The position numbers were made by a program, and so were the translations under genes. Under the pieces are notes generated by a model. It was not told where the DNA came from. It saw only the letters and a list, made by a program, of their open reading frames with translations, and did not search any database. 64,000 bases of DNA. Origin: Lachnospiraceae bacterium (GTDB lineage: Bacteria; Bacillota; Clostridia; Lachnospirales; Lachnospiraceae). The stretch covers positions 1-64,000 of the forward strand of contig CABJBM010000015.1 in assembly GCA_902363835.1 (NCBI GenBank), read 5' to 3'. This document shows, in pieces, positions 34,921-43,753 of the stretch; the stretch's first letter is position 1; each line of letters opens with the position of its first letter.

Positions 34921-35613
34921 ATGTTAGGAATCATAGGAGCCATGGATGTGGAAGTGGCAGAAGTAAAAAAAATCATGGAGAATGTTACGGTAGAAACCAT
35001 AGCCGCAATGGATTTTTATAGAGGAATCCTGAAAGGAAAGGAAGCAGTGGTGGTCCGTTCCGGCATCGGCAAGGTAAATGCAGCAATTTGCACCCAGATC
35101 CTGGCCGACCATTACCATGTGACCGCAGTCATTAATACCGGGATCGCCGGTTCCCTGAAGAATGAGATCAACATCGGGGATGTGGTGCTGTCCACGGATA
35201 CGGTGCATCACGATATGGATGCTACCGGCTTTGGATACCCTGCCGGACAGATTCCCCAGATGAAGGAATTTGCCTTCCAGGCTGATGAAAGGCTTCGGAA
35301 TCTGGCTTTAGAATGCTGCAGAAAGGTTAATCCTGAGATCGGAGTTTTTACCGGAAGGGTGGTTTCCGGGGACCAGTTTATTTCTGAAAGGGTTAAAAAA
35401 CAGTGGATATCCGAAACTTTCGGCGGATACTGTACGGAAATGGAAGGGGCTGCCATCGCACAGGCGGCATACTTAAACCACATCCCATTTCTCATTATCA
35501 GAGCCATCTCAGATAAGGCGGATGACAGCGCAAATATGGACTATAGCGAGTTTGAGGAGAAGGCGGTAAGGCATTCCGTGAACCTTATTTTAGCCATAGC
35601 TGAACGGTATTGA
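34921..35613 (+). CDS. mtnN: 5'-methylthioadenosine/S-adenosylhomocysteine nucleosidase
   Basis: 230 aa. It splits adenine from methylthioadenosine and S-adenosylhomocysteine, recycling SAM by-products and feeding AI-2 synthesis. The N-terminal MLGIIGAMDVEVAE with its catalytic glutamate, NTGIAGSL, the substrate segment TEMEGAAIAQ and catalytic Asp in RAISDKAD are present. The start at 34921 follows GGAAAGGGAG; an ATG at 34903 lies upstream of that site. Length is normal. Confidence 0.93.
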   Translation: MLGIIGAMDVEVAEVKKIMENVTVETIAAMDFYRGILKGKEAVVVRSGIGKVNAAICTQILADHYHVTAVINTGIAGSLKNEINIGDVVLSTDTVHHDMDATGFGYPAGQIPQMKEFAFQADERLRNLALECCRKVNPEIGVFTGRVVSGDQFISERVKKQWISETFGGYCTEMEGAAIAQAAYLNHIPFLIIRAISDKADDSANMDYSEFEEKAVRHSVNLILAIAERY

Positions 35614-35623
35614 TATTAAGTTG

Positions 35624-35746
35624 AGAATCGAATCCTGACAAGATTTGACGAACGATTCTAGGCTCTCTCATCTTCCCAAAGCCAGACCAGGTGTTTATAA
35701 TAAACCTATCACCGGTCGAAACCGGGAAGAAAGGGGAGCTATTATT
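35624..35746 (+). other. Hairpin-rich leader between mtnN and a membrane-protein gene
   Basis: The 133-nt gap holds AGAATCG/CGATTCT arms (35624-35630 and 35653-35659) with an inner AATC/GATT pair, then GGCT/AGCC arms, and CCGGT/ACCGG closed by CGAA near 35712-35725. A -10-like TATAAT (35696-35701) with a poor -35 box falls within it, so the first hairpins may end mtnN while the last lies in the next leader. Confidence 0.45.
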
Positions 35747-36688
35747 ATGCTGGAATTTTTACAAACAGGCAAAGCGCTGTACGTGCTTGCGGCCCTATGC
35801 GGCATTGGCATTATCACCAGATGGCTGACACGTAACCTCTACAAAAGACTGATCAGAGAATCGGATAACTTTACACTGACTAAAAACAAAAATCTTCGGG
35901 CGTTTAAACAGAAGACAGAAACCACATATCAGATGAACCAGGGAATTCCAAAAGCAAAGCCGTATCTGGAACGGCAGATGTATGATTTTAAACATATGGG
36001 AATTACACTCCAAGGATGGAATATGTTTTCCAATCAGATGACGCTATGGTGCTTTCTAGTAGGAGGTGCGGCAGCATTCGCATCTTACTGGTACCGCGCC
36101 GATTCTTATTACATAGTCTTGTATGGCTCTGCGGGAATCATGGCCGGGCTGTTTACCATTTTGGTAGACCACGGTGCGGGAATAGCGGAAAAACGGCAGC
36201 AGCTGTTTGCGTCTCTGGACAATTATTTGGAAAATACGTTGATTTACCGGTTGGATTTGGAAAGAGAAGATTTAAAGGCAATATCGGGGCCTCGTATGGA
36301 AACCCGTGAAAATATAAGACCCATTTACCCCCAATCATCAAAAGCTGTGGTGGAAAGTGAGCCGGAGCAGGACAAGAAGGCGGACAGGAGAAGTGCAAGG
36401 CAGAGGAATGGATCTCTGGAAAAGTCTATAAGGAACCGTCCGCAAAAGCAGTCCATGGAGACATTTTCAGAAGGTGCGGAGACTGGAAGCGAAAGAGCGG
36501 AGCTCCAGGGGCAGCCGGATATAAAAAGTTCCAGACGGGATGTGGATTATTTAAAACGGAGCCTGGAACAGATTGCCGCCAGCCGGGAAAGAGAGCGGGG
36601 AAACCGGCAGGGGGAGGACTGGCTTAAGGATTTAAGCCCTGATGAATTAAAGCTGATCAGTGAAATTCTCCAGGAATATTTAACATGA
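35747..36688 (+). CDS. Membrane protein of unknown function with charged C-terminus
   Basis: 313 aa from the chosen start. I do not recognise the family. An N-terminal hydrophobic helix (about residues 8-28) is followed by a cytoplasmic basic stretch, two more membrane segments (about 95-145), and a polar C-terminal half rich in Glu, Arg and Lys. The last 40 residues (YLKRSLEQIAASRERERGNR) look helical. The start at 35747 follows GGGGAGC. It is single, without operon partners, between mtnN and pgi. Confidence 0.65.
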   Translation: MLEFLQTGKALYVLAALCGIGIITRWLTRNLYKRLIRESDNFTLTKNKNLRAFKQKTETTYQMNQGIPKAKPYLERQMYDFKHMGITLQGWNMFSNQMTLWCFLVGGAAAFASYWYRADSYYIVLYGSAGIMAGLFTILVDHGAGIAEKRQQLFASLDNYLENTLIYRLDLEREDLKAISGPRMETRENIRPIYPQSSKAVVESEPEQDKKADRRSARQRNGSLEKSIRNRPQKQSMETFSEGAETGSERAELQGQPDIKSSRRDVDYLKRSLEQIAASRERERGNRQGEDWLKDLSPDELKLISEILQEYLT

Positions 36689-36739
36689 ACATTTGGAAGG
36701 CAGAAAGAAAATCATGTCGCATTTAGAACTATTCTATGG

Positions 36740-36895
36740 TATAATTTTCCTAAGCAGGGGGTCAGGAACCTGAAGTAAAATAACCCATAGCAAGCTGCGG
36801 GCTATTTGACTCCGCTGGTGGCCGTCCGGGTCAAGGGAAGTTTGACCTCGGCCCGTTGCCTTTGCAAGAATAAAAGGAAAAGGAGAATATTATCA
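36740..36895 (+). other. Structured leader of pgi
   Basis: A -10 box TATAAT (36740-36745) with a poor -35 is followed by a long leader. A 30-nt hairpin (36778-36807) resembles one before yyaC (27 of 36 bases identical over 36778-36813 and 41658-41693). Next, GGTCAA at 36829-36834 can pair either with TTTGAC at 36805-36810 or with TTTGACC at 36841-36847, two mutually exclusive stems. No known riboswitch class was recognised. Confidence 0.5.
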
Positions 36896-38242
36896 ATGGG
36901 AAATGTAATTTTTGATTATTCCAGGGCAGCTGGCTTTGTATCAGCAGAGGAAGTGGAGAACATGAAGGCCACAGTCATGTGTGCAAAAAGTGTGCTGATG
37001 GACAAGTCCGGTGCAGGCAGTGATTTCTTAGGTTGGATCGACCTTCCGGTGGGTTATGATAAGGATGAATTCCAGAGAATAAAGATGGCAGCAGAGAAGA
37101 TTCAAAATGATTCTGATGTTCTGCTGGTCATCGGTATCGGTGGTTCCTATCTTGGAGCCAGGGCAGCCATAGAATTTTTATCCCACAGCTTTTATAATGT
37201 TTTGCCAAAAGGAAAACGTAAAACTCCGGAGATCTATTTTGTTGGAAACAGCATCAGCAGCAAATACATCCAGGACTTAAAGGATGTGTTGGATGGAAAG
37301 GATTTCTCCGTTAATATTATATCAAAGTCCGGTACTACCACAGAACCGGCAATCGCTTTCCGGGTATTTAAGGATATGTTGATTGAGAAGTATGGCCGTG
37401 AGGAGGCAAATAAAAGGATTTATGCCACCACGGATAAGGCAAGGGGCGCACTGAAGAATCTGGCTGACGAGGAAGGCTATGAATCTTTTGTGGTTCCGGA
37501 TGATGTAGGAGGACGTTTCTCAGTGCTTACGGCAGTCGGTCTGCTTCCGATTGCAGTATCTGGCGCTGATATTGATAAATTGATGGAAGGCGCAGAGGCG
37601 GCCAGGAAGGAAGCCCTGGAAGAAGCCTATGAGTCAAACGGCGCCCTACAGTATGCGGCTGTGCGCAATATCCTGCTTCGGAAAGGGAAAACAGTGGAGA
37701 TCGTGGCAAATTATGAGTCAAGCCTTCATTATGTTTCCGAGTGGTGGAAGCAGCTGTTTGGAGAAAGTGAAGGAAAGGATCAAAGGGGGATCTTTCCCGC
37801 AGCAGTGGATTTGACCACAGACTTACACTCTATGGGACAGTTTATTCAGGATGGGGCCAGAATTATGTTTGAAACCGTACTGGATGTAGAAGAATCTCCT
37901 GCAGAAATCCTTCTCAAGGAAGAATCGGTGGATACGGACGGAATGAACTATCTGGCAGGAAAGAGCGTTGACTTTGTCAATAAGAGCGCCATGAACGGAA
38001 CCATTCTGGCTCATACCGATGGGAATGTACCAAATCTGATGGTCAGGATCCCGAAACAGGATGAGTACAGTCTGGGACAGCTTTTCTACTTCTTTGAATA
38101 TGCATGCGGCATCAGCGGATATATTTTGGGCGTGAATCCGTTTAACCAGCCGGGAGTGGAAAGCTATAAGAAAAATATGTTTGCACTCCTTGGAAAGCCG
38201 GGATATGAGAAGGAACGGGAGGAGCTTTTAAAGAGATTATAG
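36896..38242 (+). CDS. pgi: Glucose-6-phosphate isomerase
   Basis: 448 aa, the short bacterial PGI type. It interconverts glucose-6-phosphate and fructose-6-phosphate. The sugar-phosphate site [17 protein letters not shown], the [10 protein letters not shown] loop, [11 protein letters not shown] and the late [10 protein letters not shown] are visible. The start at 36896 follows AAAAGGAG by 10 nt; an upstream in-frame codon at 36806 lies in the structured leader. It is transcribed alone. Confidence 0.94.
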   Translation: MGNVIFDYSRAAGFVSAEEVENMKATVMCAKSVLMDKSGAGSDFLGWIDLPVGYDKDEFQRIKMAAEKIQNDSDVLLVIGIGGSYLGARAAIEFLSHSFYNVLPKGKRKTPEIYFVGNSISSKYIQDLKDVLDGKDFSVNIISKSGTTTEPAIAFRVFKDMLIEKYGREEANKRIYATTDKARGALKNLADEEGYESFVVPDDVGGRFSVLTAVGLLPIAVSGADIDKLMEGAEAARKEALEEAYESNGALQYAAVRNILLRKGKTVEIVANYESSLHYVSEWWKQLFGESEGKDQRGIFPAAVDLTTDLHSMGQFIQDGARIMFETVLDVEESPAEILLKEESVDTDGMNYLAGKSVDFVNKSAMNGTILAHTDGNVPNLMVRIPKQDEYSLGQLFYFFEYACGISGYILGVNPFNQPGVESYKKNMFALLGKPGYEKEREELLKRL

Positions 38243-38255
38243 GATGTTGGCAGAC

Positions 38256-38314
38256 AACGCCGGTGTTCTGGTTTGGACTTTTATAAAAGGTCTGGCCAGG
38301 CACCGGCGTTTTGG
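38256..38314 (+). terminator. Terminator after pgi
   Basis: AACGCCGGTG (38256-38265) pairs with CACCGGCGTT (38301-38310). An inner AC-TTTT/AAAA-GGT pair extends the stem, and TTTT follows. Confidence 0.8.
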
Positions 38315-38360
38315 TAAATTTTGGTTTTTTAGGAATAATAAAGATATTATTAAGAAAATC

Positions 38361-38389
38361 TTAGATATGAAATGGCAATGCAGTATAGT
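38361..38389 (+). promoter_or_regulatory. Promoter candidate for the lipoprotein gene
   Basis: TTAGAT (38361-38366), 17 nt, TATAGT (38384-38389). The leader is about 40 nt with AAGGAGG before the ATG. Confidence 0.45.
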
Positions 38390-38436
38390 ATACTTAAAAT
38401 GCGTGACTAAAAACAACATGATTTAAGGAGGAAGAT

Positions 38437-39207
38437 ATGAAAAAATGTTTAATGCTTTTCCTTGCATTGGCTACGGCACTGTCATTGGCTGCATGCAAGG
38501 GGGAAAAGGATCCCAAGGTACTTTATGATGAGGCTTCCAAGAAGACGTCGGAACTGGCTTCCATGGATGTGACTTCTGTGGTTAATATGCAGATGACCCA
38601 GGGGGATAACACCACGGATGTCAAAATGGACCTTGATATGAAGATGGCGGACATAAACACCGAGAACATGAGGTATCTGGCTCAGGGGACCACCTCGGTC
38701 ATGGGGCAGAGTTTAGATATAAGTATGTATTATGAGAATGGGTATTACTATATGGATTCCATGGGCCAGAAGGTTAAATACGCCATGGATTTAAATGCCA
38801 TGATGGATCAGATCAAGCAGAGCACCGAAGGTGCAAGCGTGGATTCCTCTTACATGAAGGAAATCACGGCAAAGAAAGATGGAGATAACCAGATCCTTAC
38901 CTTTACGGTTGATGCTGAAAAGATGGATGCCTACGTACAGGATTTAATGGGCCAGCTTGGAACCAATATGGAAGGGGTAACCTATACCATTAAGGAGGCA
39001 AACGGAGAAGCTACGGTCAATAAGGAAGGGTATTTTACCAATTCAAAAATAAAGATGACTCTTGAGATGAATGCTCAGGATCAGACCATAGCAATGGTTA
39101 TGGATACGGATTCCACCTACAACAATCCAGGTCAGACTGTTGAAGTTACGGCTCCGGATCTGGAAGGGTATACGGAAATCGATCCAAGCGCACTTCAGAA
39201 TCAATAA
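38437..39207 (+). CDS. Secreted lipoprotein, LppX/DUF6612-like
   Basis: 256 aa. The signal peptide ends in a lipobox (ALSLAACKG). The mature part has alternating beta strands with long runs of acidic and methionine-rich residues (MDLDMKMADINTENM), followed by a YYENGYYYMDSMGQKVKY turn. This resembles the LppX/LolA-like convex beta-sheet fold found in DUF6612-type lipoproteins; the assignment is tentative. No neighbour suggests its role. Confidence 0.7.
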   Translation: MKKCLMLFLALATALSLAACKGEKDPKVLYDEASKKTSELASMDVTSVVNMQMTQGDNTTDVKMDLDMKMADINTENMRYLAQGTTSVMGQSLDISMYYENGYYYMDSMGQKVKYAMDLNAMMDQIKQSTEGASVDSSYMKEITAKKDGDNQILTFTVDAEKMDAYVQDLMGQLGTNMEGVTYTIKEANGEATVNKEGYFTNSKIKMTLEMNAQDQTIAMVMDTDSTYNNPGQTVEVTAPDLEGYTEIDPSALQNQ

Positions 39208-39289
39208 GAGGATAACAAAGATTAAGGAACACTCTGACCGGGGAGCTGGAATAAGGCTTGCCTGAATGGCACAGTGTGTTATATATTTT

Positions 39290-39357
39290 GGGGAGTTTCC
39301 CCTTTAAATGGCCCTTGCTCTCTTTGGAAGCAGCGTCATTTAAAGGGGGAACTCCCC
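39290..39357. repeat. Large imperfect inverted repeat in a gene-free stretch
   Basis: Arms at 39290-39310 and 39337-39357 match at 20 of 21 positions, with a 26-nt loop. The gap 39208-39582 is otherwise empty of convincing genes. The long arms and missing T-run argue against a simple terminator; a MITE-like remnant or a small structured RNA is possible. Confidence 0.6.
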
Positions 39358-39582
39358 ATTTGTCACATGAGAAATATTCCGGTTTTTTTGTTCATGCACT
39401 CCTGAATGCTTTCCCTGTATGTTTCAACAGGAATGCCCCATTTTTGAAAAAACCAGGAAGCTGCTGGCTCTGAAAGTTCAGGGGAGCCGCATAATTTCTT
39501 TAATACCAAGGGTTCCATCCCATTACCTCTTCTTTCAAATTTTGAATCAGCCTGTTAAAAAATAATACCATTGGCAATGAAG

Positions 39583-39987
39583 TTACAGTTTTTTTGATAA
39601 TATAATTTCAAACGGCTCGGATTCCAGTATAAATCCGCCGATAACTTGATACCCTAATTTCATATAGAAATGCTGGCTGTATTCATTTGATTGGGTAGAG
39701 GTCATAACAATGTCATACCCTGAAGACTTCATCTCTTTTTCCCAATACTCCACAAGCTGTTTCCCATATCCCTTTTTGCGGCTGCCTTCCAATAAATAGA
39801 GCATGTTCATAAAGGGCGTATTGTCCCAAAAGAGATTATATCTGAGCCAGCCCATAAACACGCCGTCTTCCTCTGCAATAAATATCCTGTTTAAATGGAT
39901 TGCGGTTTCCAGCTCATTTTTACTGATATGATTATCATACAAAGACAATTCAGTTATGTCTTTTCCTGCAGCAGGGCGTATATTCAT
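39583..39987 (-). CDS. GNAT-family N-acetyltransferase
   Basis: 134 aa. It has the GNAT plan: an N-terminal strand-helix, the GWLRYNLFWD strand, and acetyl-CoA-binding LLEGSRKKGYGKQLVEYW, followed by the SQHFYMKLGYQ segment typical of the C-terminus. The acceptor is unknown. The start at 39987 follows GGAGG at 11 nt; an in-frame GTG at 40008 is an alternative. It is probably co-transcribed with the 88-aa gene that ends just upstream. Confidence 0.85.
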   Translation of the reverse strand: MNIRPAAGKDITELSLYDNHISKNELETAIHLNRIFIAEEDGVFMGWLRYNLFWDNTPFMNMLYLLEGSRKKGYGKQLVEYWEKEMKSSGYDIVMTSTQSNEYSQHFYMKLGYQVIGGFILESEPFEIILSKKL

Positions 39988-40008
39988 ATTGCTTTTGGCC
40001 TCCGACAC

Positions 40009-40275
40009 CTATTCTTCAATAACCTGGATTTCCAGAAAATCAAATTCAATGTGCTCGATAAAATTATCCTGGTTAAACCGGACTTTGGAATGCTTTTGAA
40101 ACTCATGAATGGTAGCTTCCAGCCATATGGGTTTTCCAAGATCAAACTGGAGGCAGATGTCATCAAGCGCCTGAAAGACCATGGAAGTCCTGGAAAGGCT
40201 GTAGTCGGAGATGGAAATGACGGTGTCTTTCATGATTCTGGTGTCTTTCATTAATTTTGCCCACATGCGAAACAT
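40009..40275 (-). CDS. Small protein of unknown function (88 aa)
   Basis: I do not recognise it. It appears soluble, with mixed helix and strand, and an acidic, hydrophobic C-terminus (HIEFDFLEIQVIEE). The ATG at 40275 follows AGAAAGGAAA, and a promoter lies upstream. Its stop meets the region where the acetyltransferase gene starts, which suggests one operon. The plus-strand frames over this stretch have no ribosome binding site. Confidence 0.6.
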   Translation of the reverse strand: MFRMWAKLMKDTRIMKDTVISISDYSLSRTSMVFQALDDICLQFDLGKPIWLEATIHEFQKHSKVRFNQDNFIEHIEFDFLEIQVIEE

Positions 40276-40332
40276 AAATGAATTTTCCTTTCTGAAATAG
40301 GAAGCTTTAATCAGCCGTTTTATGATGCAACG

Positions 40333-40362
40333 ATTATAGCATTATTACGCAGAAAAAGGCAA
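40333..40362 (-). promoter_or_regulatory. Promoter of the 88-aa/acetyltransferase operon
   Basis: On the minus strand TTGCCT (40362-40357), 18 nt, TATAAT (40338-40333). The leader is about 50 nt. Confidence 0.55.
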
Positions 40363-40380
40363 GAAGGAAAATGCCGGACA

Positions 40381-40409
40381 TTGTAAAAACGTGAAAGATA
40401 TGATAGAAT
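40381..40409 (+). promoter_or_regulatory. Promoter of the coiled-coil membrane-protein gene
   Basis: TTGTAA (40381-40386), 17 nt, TAGAAT (40404-40409). It lies 35 nt before the start codon at 40444. Confidence 0.6.
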
Positions 40410-40443
40410 CTTTGTAGGAAAAACCGAAGGAGGAAGACTTAAG

Positions 40444-41535
40444 ATGGCGCAACCCATAACGGATCAGGTTGGTTTTCTTGGAGAGGCCTGCAGGGCTGTA
40501 CAGGAATTATCTGCAAGCAGGAGTTTATTGGAAAAGTTACGTCTGGAAGAGAAACGTCTGGAGAAGGAACTGGAAGCAGAGAGAAAGGCTGTGACAGATG
40601 CCATCAGCCTTACGGTGAAGAAACGGATCGAAGAAATTAACGACACTTATGACAAAGAGATTGCCAGGGAACAGGACCATTTAAAACGTATAAGAGGTAA
40701 GCGGGAAAAGGCCAAGACCCAGGGCATCAAAGAACGGATCGAAGAGGAAACCGCAGAGCTTAAGGGAAACAACCGGGAATTAACGCTGCAGATGAAGTCT
40801 GTTTTTCAGCAGGACAGGGTTCCTGGTTTCTGCAAGGGAGGCTGGTATTATGCTCTTTATTTTCCCAGGGGATTTTCTGAGTTTTTTGTGCTGCTTTTGA
40901 ATATATTCCTGTTCTTTCTTGCTATTCCCTGCGGGATCTATCTGCTGCTTCCGGAGAAATCCCCCTTCTACCTGATGGGGATTTATTTTGCAGCCATTCT
41001 TTTTTTCGGAGGTCTTTATATTTTCATCAATAACTTTACCAAGGTGAGGCATCAAAGCGCATTGAGGAAAGGAAGGTCCATCAGGGATCTGATAAAGACC
41101 AACAAACGGAAGATCCGTATCATCACCCGTTCCATAAAACGGGACCGTGACGAAGCGGTATACAACCTGGAAAAGTATGATGATGAGATTGCCAGGATTG
41201 AGCAGGACTTATCAGACATTGCCGATAAGAAGAGGGAAGCCTTAAACACCTTTGATAAGGTGACACGGACCATCCTGTCTGATGAGATCGCGGGCAACAG
41301 CAGAGAAAAGATTGCAAAGCTTGAGAAAGACTATGAGGAGACAGGAGCCAGGGCCAAGGAGGCGGAAGTCAGGGTAAAAGAGCAGACCTTGTTTATTAAC
41401 GACAATTATGCGTCCTATATTGGAAAGGAATTTATGGTTCCGGAGAGGCTTGATGAGCTGGCTGATATGATCCGGATGGGAAAGGCTTCCACCATCAGTG
41501 AATCAATAACCCTTTATAAAAGTCTTAAGGAATAA
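40444..41535 (+). CDS. Coiled-coil membrane protein of unknown function
   Basis: 363 aa. Residues about 15-125 form a strongly charged coiled coil. Two membrane segments lie near 140-198 (FFVLLLNIFLFFLAIPCGIY, then YLMGIYFAAILFFGGLYIF). A second coiled coil fills about 210-320, and a short globular tail ends in SESITLYKSL. The fold suggests a cytoplasmic scaffold anchored by a hairpin. Family and function are unknown. It has its own promoter and terminator. Confidence 0.7.
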   Translation: MAQPITDQVGFLGEACRAVQELSASRSLLEKLRLEEKRLEKELEAERKAVTDAISLTVKKRIEEINDTYDKEIAREQDHLKRIRGKREKAKTQGIKERIEEETAELKGNNRELTLQMKSVFQQDRVPGFCKGGWYYALYFPRGFSEFFVLLLNIFLFFLAIPCGIYLLLPEKSPFYLMGIYFAAILFFGGLYIFINNFTKVRHQSALRKGRSIRDLIKTNKRKIRIITRSIKRDRDEAVYNLEKYDDEIARIEQDLSDIADKKREALNTFDKVTRTILSDEIAGNSREKIAKLEKDYEETGARAKEAEVRVKEQTLFINDNYASYIGKEFMVPERLDELADMIRMGKASTISESITLYKSLKE

Positions 41536-41539
41536 AGTC

Positions 41540-41589
41540 AAGGTGCAGGGAGAGAGCATATATGTGCTTTCAGCCTGTACCTTTTTTTT
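41540..41589 (+). terminator. Terminator after the coiled-coil gene
   Basis: AGGTGCAGG and CCTGTACCT pair (one G-T), with an inner AGCA/TGCT stem, followed by eight T residues. Confidence 0.85.
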
Positions 41590-41636
41590 CATAATTTTCC
41601 CCTGTAGTGTGGTGAATAATTCCATAAATGGCGGCT

Positions 41637-41778
41637 TATAATAGAACATGGAAAGTCAAATATCCCACAGCCGGCTATGGGATATCTGGCTCCTGCAGCA
41701 TTCGCCAGATGCAGAAATACAAGTATTCCTGCGCTTGGCGCATTGTTTGCATAAATAAGGACAGCAAGGCAGGATATT
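41637..41778 (+). other. Structured leader of yyaC
   Basis: A -10 box TATAAT (41637-41642) with a weak -35 precedes about 130 nt of leader. It contains a near-perfect 30-nt palindromic hairpin (41658-41687), a 7-bp stem ATCTGGC/GCCAGAT, a GCAGAAATAC/GTATTCCTGC stem and a small GCGC/GCGC stem. The first hairpin and the following CTCC resemble the pgi leader. The last part, with TTTGCATAAATAAGGA, resembles the pgi leader end. Confidence 0.5.
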
Positions 41779-42378
41779 ATGAGATTATGGGAAAGAATTG
41801 CGATCCGCGGAAACCGGGACGTTTTTTATTACGATACAAGACAGACGTTTGAGGCAGAGGATTTTGCTTCCAGGCTTTATGACATGATATGTGCGGAGCA
41901 GGAAAACGGAAAAGCGGCCGGAGTGCTGTTTTTGTGTATTGGAACCGACCGTTCCACCGGAGACAGCCTTGGGCCGCTGATCGGCTATAAGCTGAAGGAA
42001 AAGAGGCTGGAATATCTGGAGATTCTGGGAACCCTGGAACGCCCGGTCCACGCCATGAATCTGGAGACTTACCAGGCCATTTTAAAGCTTCGTTATCCGG
42101 ATCATGTGGTGGTGGCAGTGGATGCTTCCGTGGGCAGCATGGAACACATAGGCTATGTGACCCTGGGAAAAGGAGCCTTAAAACCCGGCCTTGGAGTCAG
42201 CAAGGAACTTCGTGCTGTGGGGGATATTTTTATTACCGGAATCGTAGGAAGCTGCGGAAATTACGACCCTTTGATGCTGCAGAGCATCCGGCTTTCCATT
42301 GTCATGCGAATGGCTGACTGCATCAGCTACAGTATTTATCTTGTCGAAAAGTTATGGGAAAACACTGCCCCGCTTTGA
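41779..42378 (+). CDS. yyaC: Spore protease YyaC family (DUF1256)
   Basis: 199 aa, a homologue of B. subtilis YyaC, related in fold to the germination protease GPR. Visible blocks are LFLCIGTDRSTGDSLGPLIG near residue 50, GTLERPVHAMNL, VVAVDASVGS and a late ITGIVGSCGNY. The family is restricted to endospore formers, though its exact substrate is not settled. The ATG at 41779 follows AAGGCAGGA. It is preceded by the structured leader described above. Confidence 0.88.
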   Translation: MRLWERIAIRGNRDVFYYDTRQTFEAEDFASRLYDMICAEQENGKAAGVLFLCIGTDRSTGDSLGPLIGYKLKEKRLEYLEILGTLERPVHAMNLETYQAILKLRYPDHVVVAVDASVGSMEHIGYVTLGKGALKPGLGVSKELRAVGDIFITGIVGSCGNYDPLMLQSIRLSIVMRMADCISYSIYLVEKLWENTAPL

Positions 42379-42402
42379 CATGATTCTCTCCCATTGTATG
42401 CT
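42375..42402 (+). promoter_or_regulatory. Promoter candidate of the LysM-protein gene
   Basis: TTGACA (42375-42380) overlaps the yyaC stop; after 16 nt, TATGCT (42397-42402). A TATGAT five bases further has unsuitable spacing. Confidence 0.45.
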
Positions 42403-42440
42403 ATGATTCATTGGATTAAATAGAATAGCGAGGTGAGCCA

Positions 42441-43679
42441 ATGGGTGAATTATATAATCCGTTCCCGAAGCTGCCGAAGAATATCAGGCAGATCGGGGAA
42501 AGGGATCAGATTGTAAAACTATATGTGGAAGATTATGTAAATACTTATTTGAAACGTCTGTATCCTGCGGGTGGACAGGAACTGCGGGTTGGTCTTCTGT
42601 TAGGCGGTATGGAATTCAATGACGGAACGCCATATATCTTCATTGACGGAGCTTTGGAAATGGAGGATGTGACCGACGCAGGCGGCAAGGTAATATTTTC
42701 CGAGCTTTCATGGAAAAGAGCCTACCGGAATATGGAGCAGCTTTTTCCCAAGAGATCTATTCAGGGCTGGTTCATATGCGGCAGGCCGGGAGATGACCTA
42801 AGCCCCATTAATTATTGGAAACAGCATATCCAGTATTTTGGGGAGCCGAACAAGCTGATGTATTTAAGCAACGGAACAGACGGGGAGGAGACAGTTTACA
42901 TAACATCTGAGGACGGGTTTTACAAGCTCAAGGGATACAGCATTTATTATGAGCGAAATCAGATGATGCAGGATTATATGGTACTGCGAAAAGATGTAAA
43001 ACGTATCGAAACAGATACAAATGATAAGGTAATCGAGGAATTCCGCAAGCGGATGGACGAGCATAAGGTGGAAGTTACGGACCGGCATCAGACGGTGGGA
43101 CTTCTCCGGGGCATGTGTATGGCCATGTCAGTCGTCATATTAGCTGGCGGAATTGTTATGTTTAACAACTATGAACGGATGCGGGACATGGAAAGTGTGA
43201 TCGCATCAGCCATTCCGGCTAAGGCGGAACAGATTCTGATCGGTAAAAAGGGTCAGGAAAAAGAAACCAAGGGCGAATCCAAGGTAGTCGTAGAGGAGGC
43301 TGAGGGAGGCGTTTATCCTACCACGGCTGTGAACAAGGAGACCATGTCTGAAACAATGCCTGCTGAATCCCAGGCGGAAACCATGGCTGAGAGCAAGGCG
43401 GCAGAGACTTTGCCTCCGGCAACCCAGGAAGCAACCCAGGCGGCAACCCAGGCAGCTACCCAGGCAGCCACTGAGGCGGCCACCCAGCCGGCTGTTAAGG
43501 AAACAGAAGCAGCTGCAAGCGGAAGTCCCCGGGTTCATGTGGTACAGGAGGGAGAGACTCTTTACGGGATCTGCATAGCCGAATACCATACAATGAATAA
43601 ACTGAAGGAAATTTGTGAGCTAAACGGGCTGGACGATGAAAATAAGATTGTTGCAGGCCAGAAATTACTTCTTCCATAG
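42441..43679 (+). CDS. Membrane-anchored LysM domain protein
   Basis: 412 aa. An N-terminal domain (about 1-175) of unrecognised fold precedes a coil, then one membrane segment at about 221-243 (SVVILAGGIVMF). The outer part has a low-complexity stretch of TQAA-type repeats (about residues 325-352), and a C-terminal LysM (366-412, HVVQEGETLYGICIAEYH) that binds peptidoglycan. The topology is inside-N, outside-C. No catalytic domain is seen, so it may tether or sense the cell wall. A DUF5711-type gene lies 74 nt downstream. Confidence 0.8.
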   Translation: MGELYNPFPKLPKNIRQIGERDQIVKLYVEDYVNTYLKRLYPAGGQELRVGLLLGGMEFNDGTPYIFIDGALEMEDVTDAGGKVIFSELSWKRAYRNMEQLFPKRSIQGWFICGRPGDDLSPINYWKQHIQYFGEPNKLMYLSNGTDGEETVYITSEDGFYKLKGYSIYYERNQMMQDYMVLRKDVKRIETDTNDKVIEEFRKRMDEHKVEVTDRHQTVGLLRGMCMAMSVVILAGGIVMFNNYERMRDMESVIASAIPAKAEQILIGKKGQEKETKGESKVVVEEAEGGVYPTTAVNKETMSETMPAESQAETMAESKAAETLPPATQEATQAATQAATQAATEAATQPAVKETEAAASGSPRVHVVQEGETLYGICIAEYHTMNKLKEICELNGLDDENKIVAGQKLLLP

Positions 43680-43753
43680 AAAAAATATAATGCGTTTCTT
43701 CCTGAAATGATGTATACTACCAATATATATGGGCATTTTTGGGAGAAAAGAGC

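Noticed and set aside
36740..36895. Assigning the pgi leader to a known riboswitch class
   Set aside because: None of the conserved cores I could recall (TPP, SAM, glycine, c-di-GMP, fluoride, T-box, purine) match.
43420..43500. Short tandem DNA repeats suggesting a CRISPR or VNTR array
   Set aside because: They are in frame and encode the TQAA-rich linker of the LysM protein; there are no spacers.
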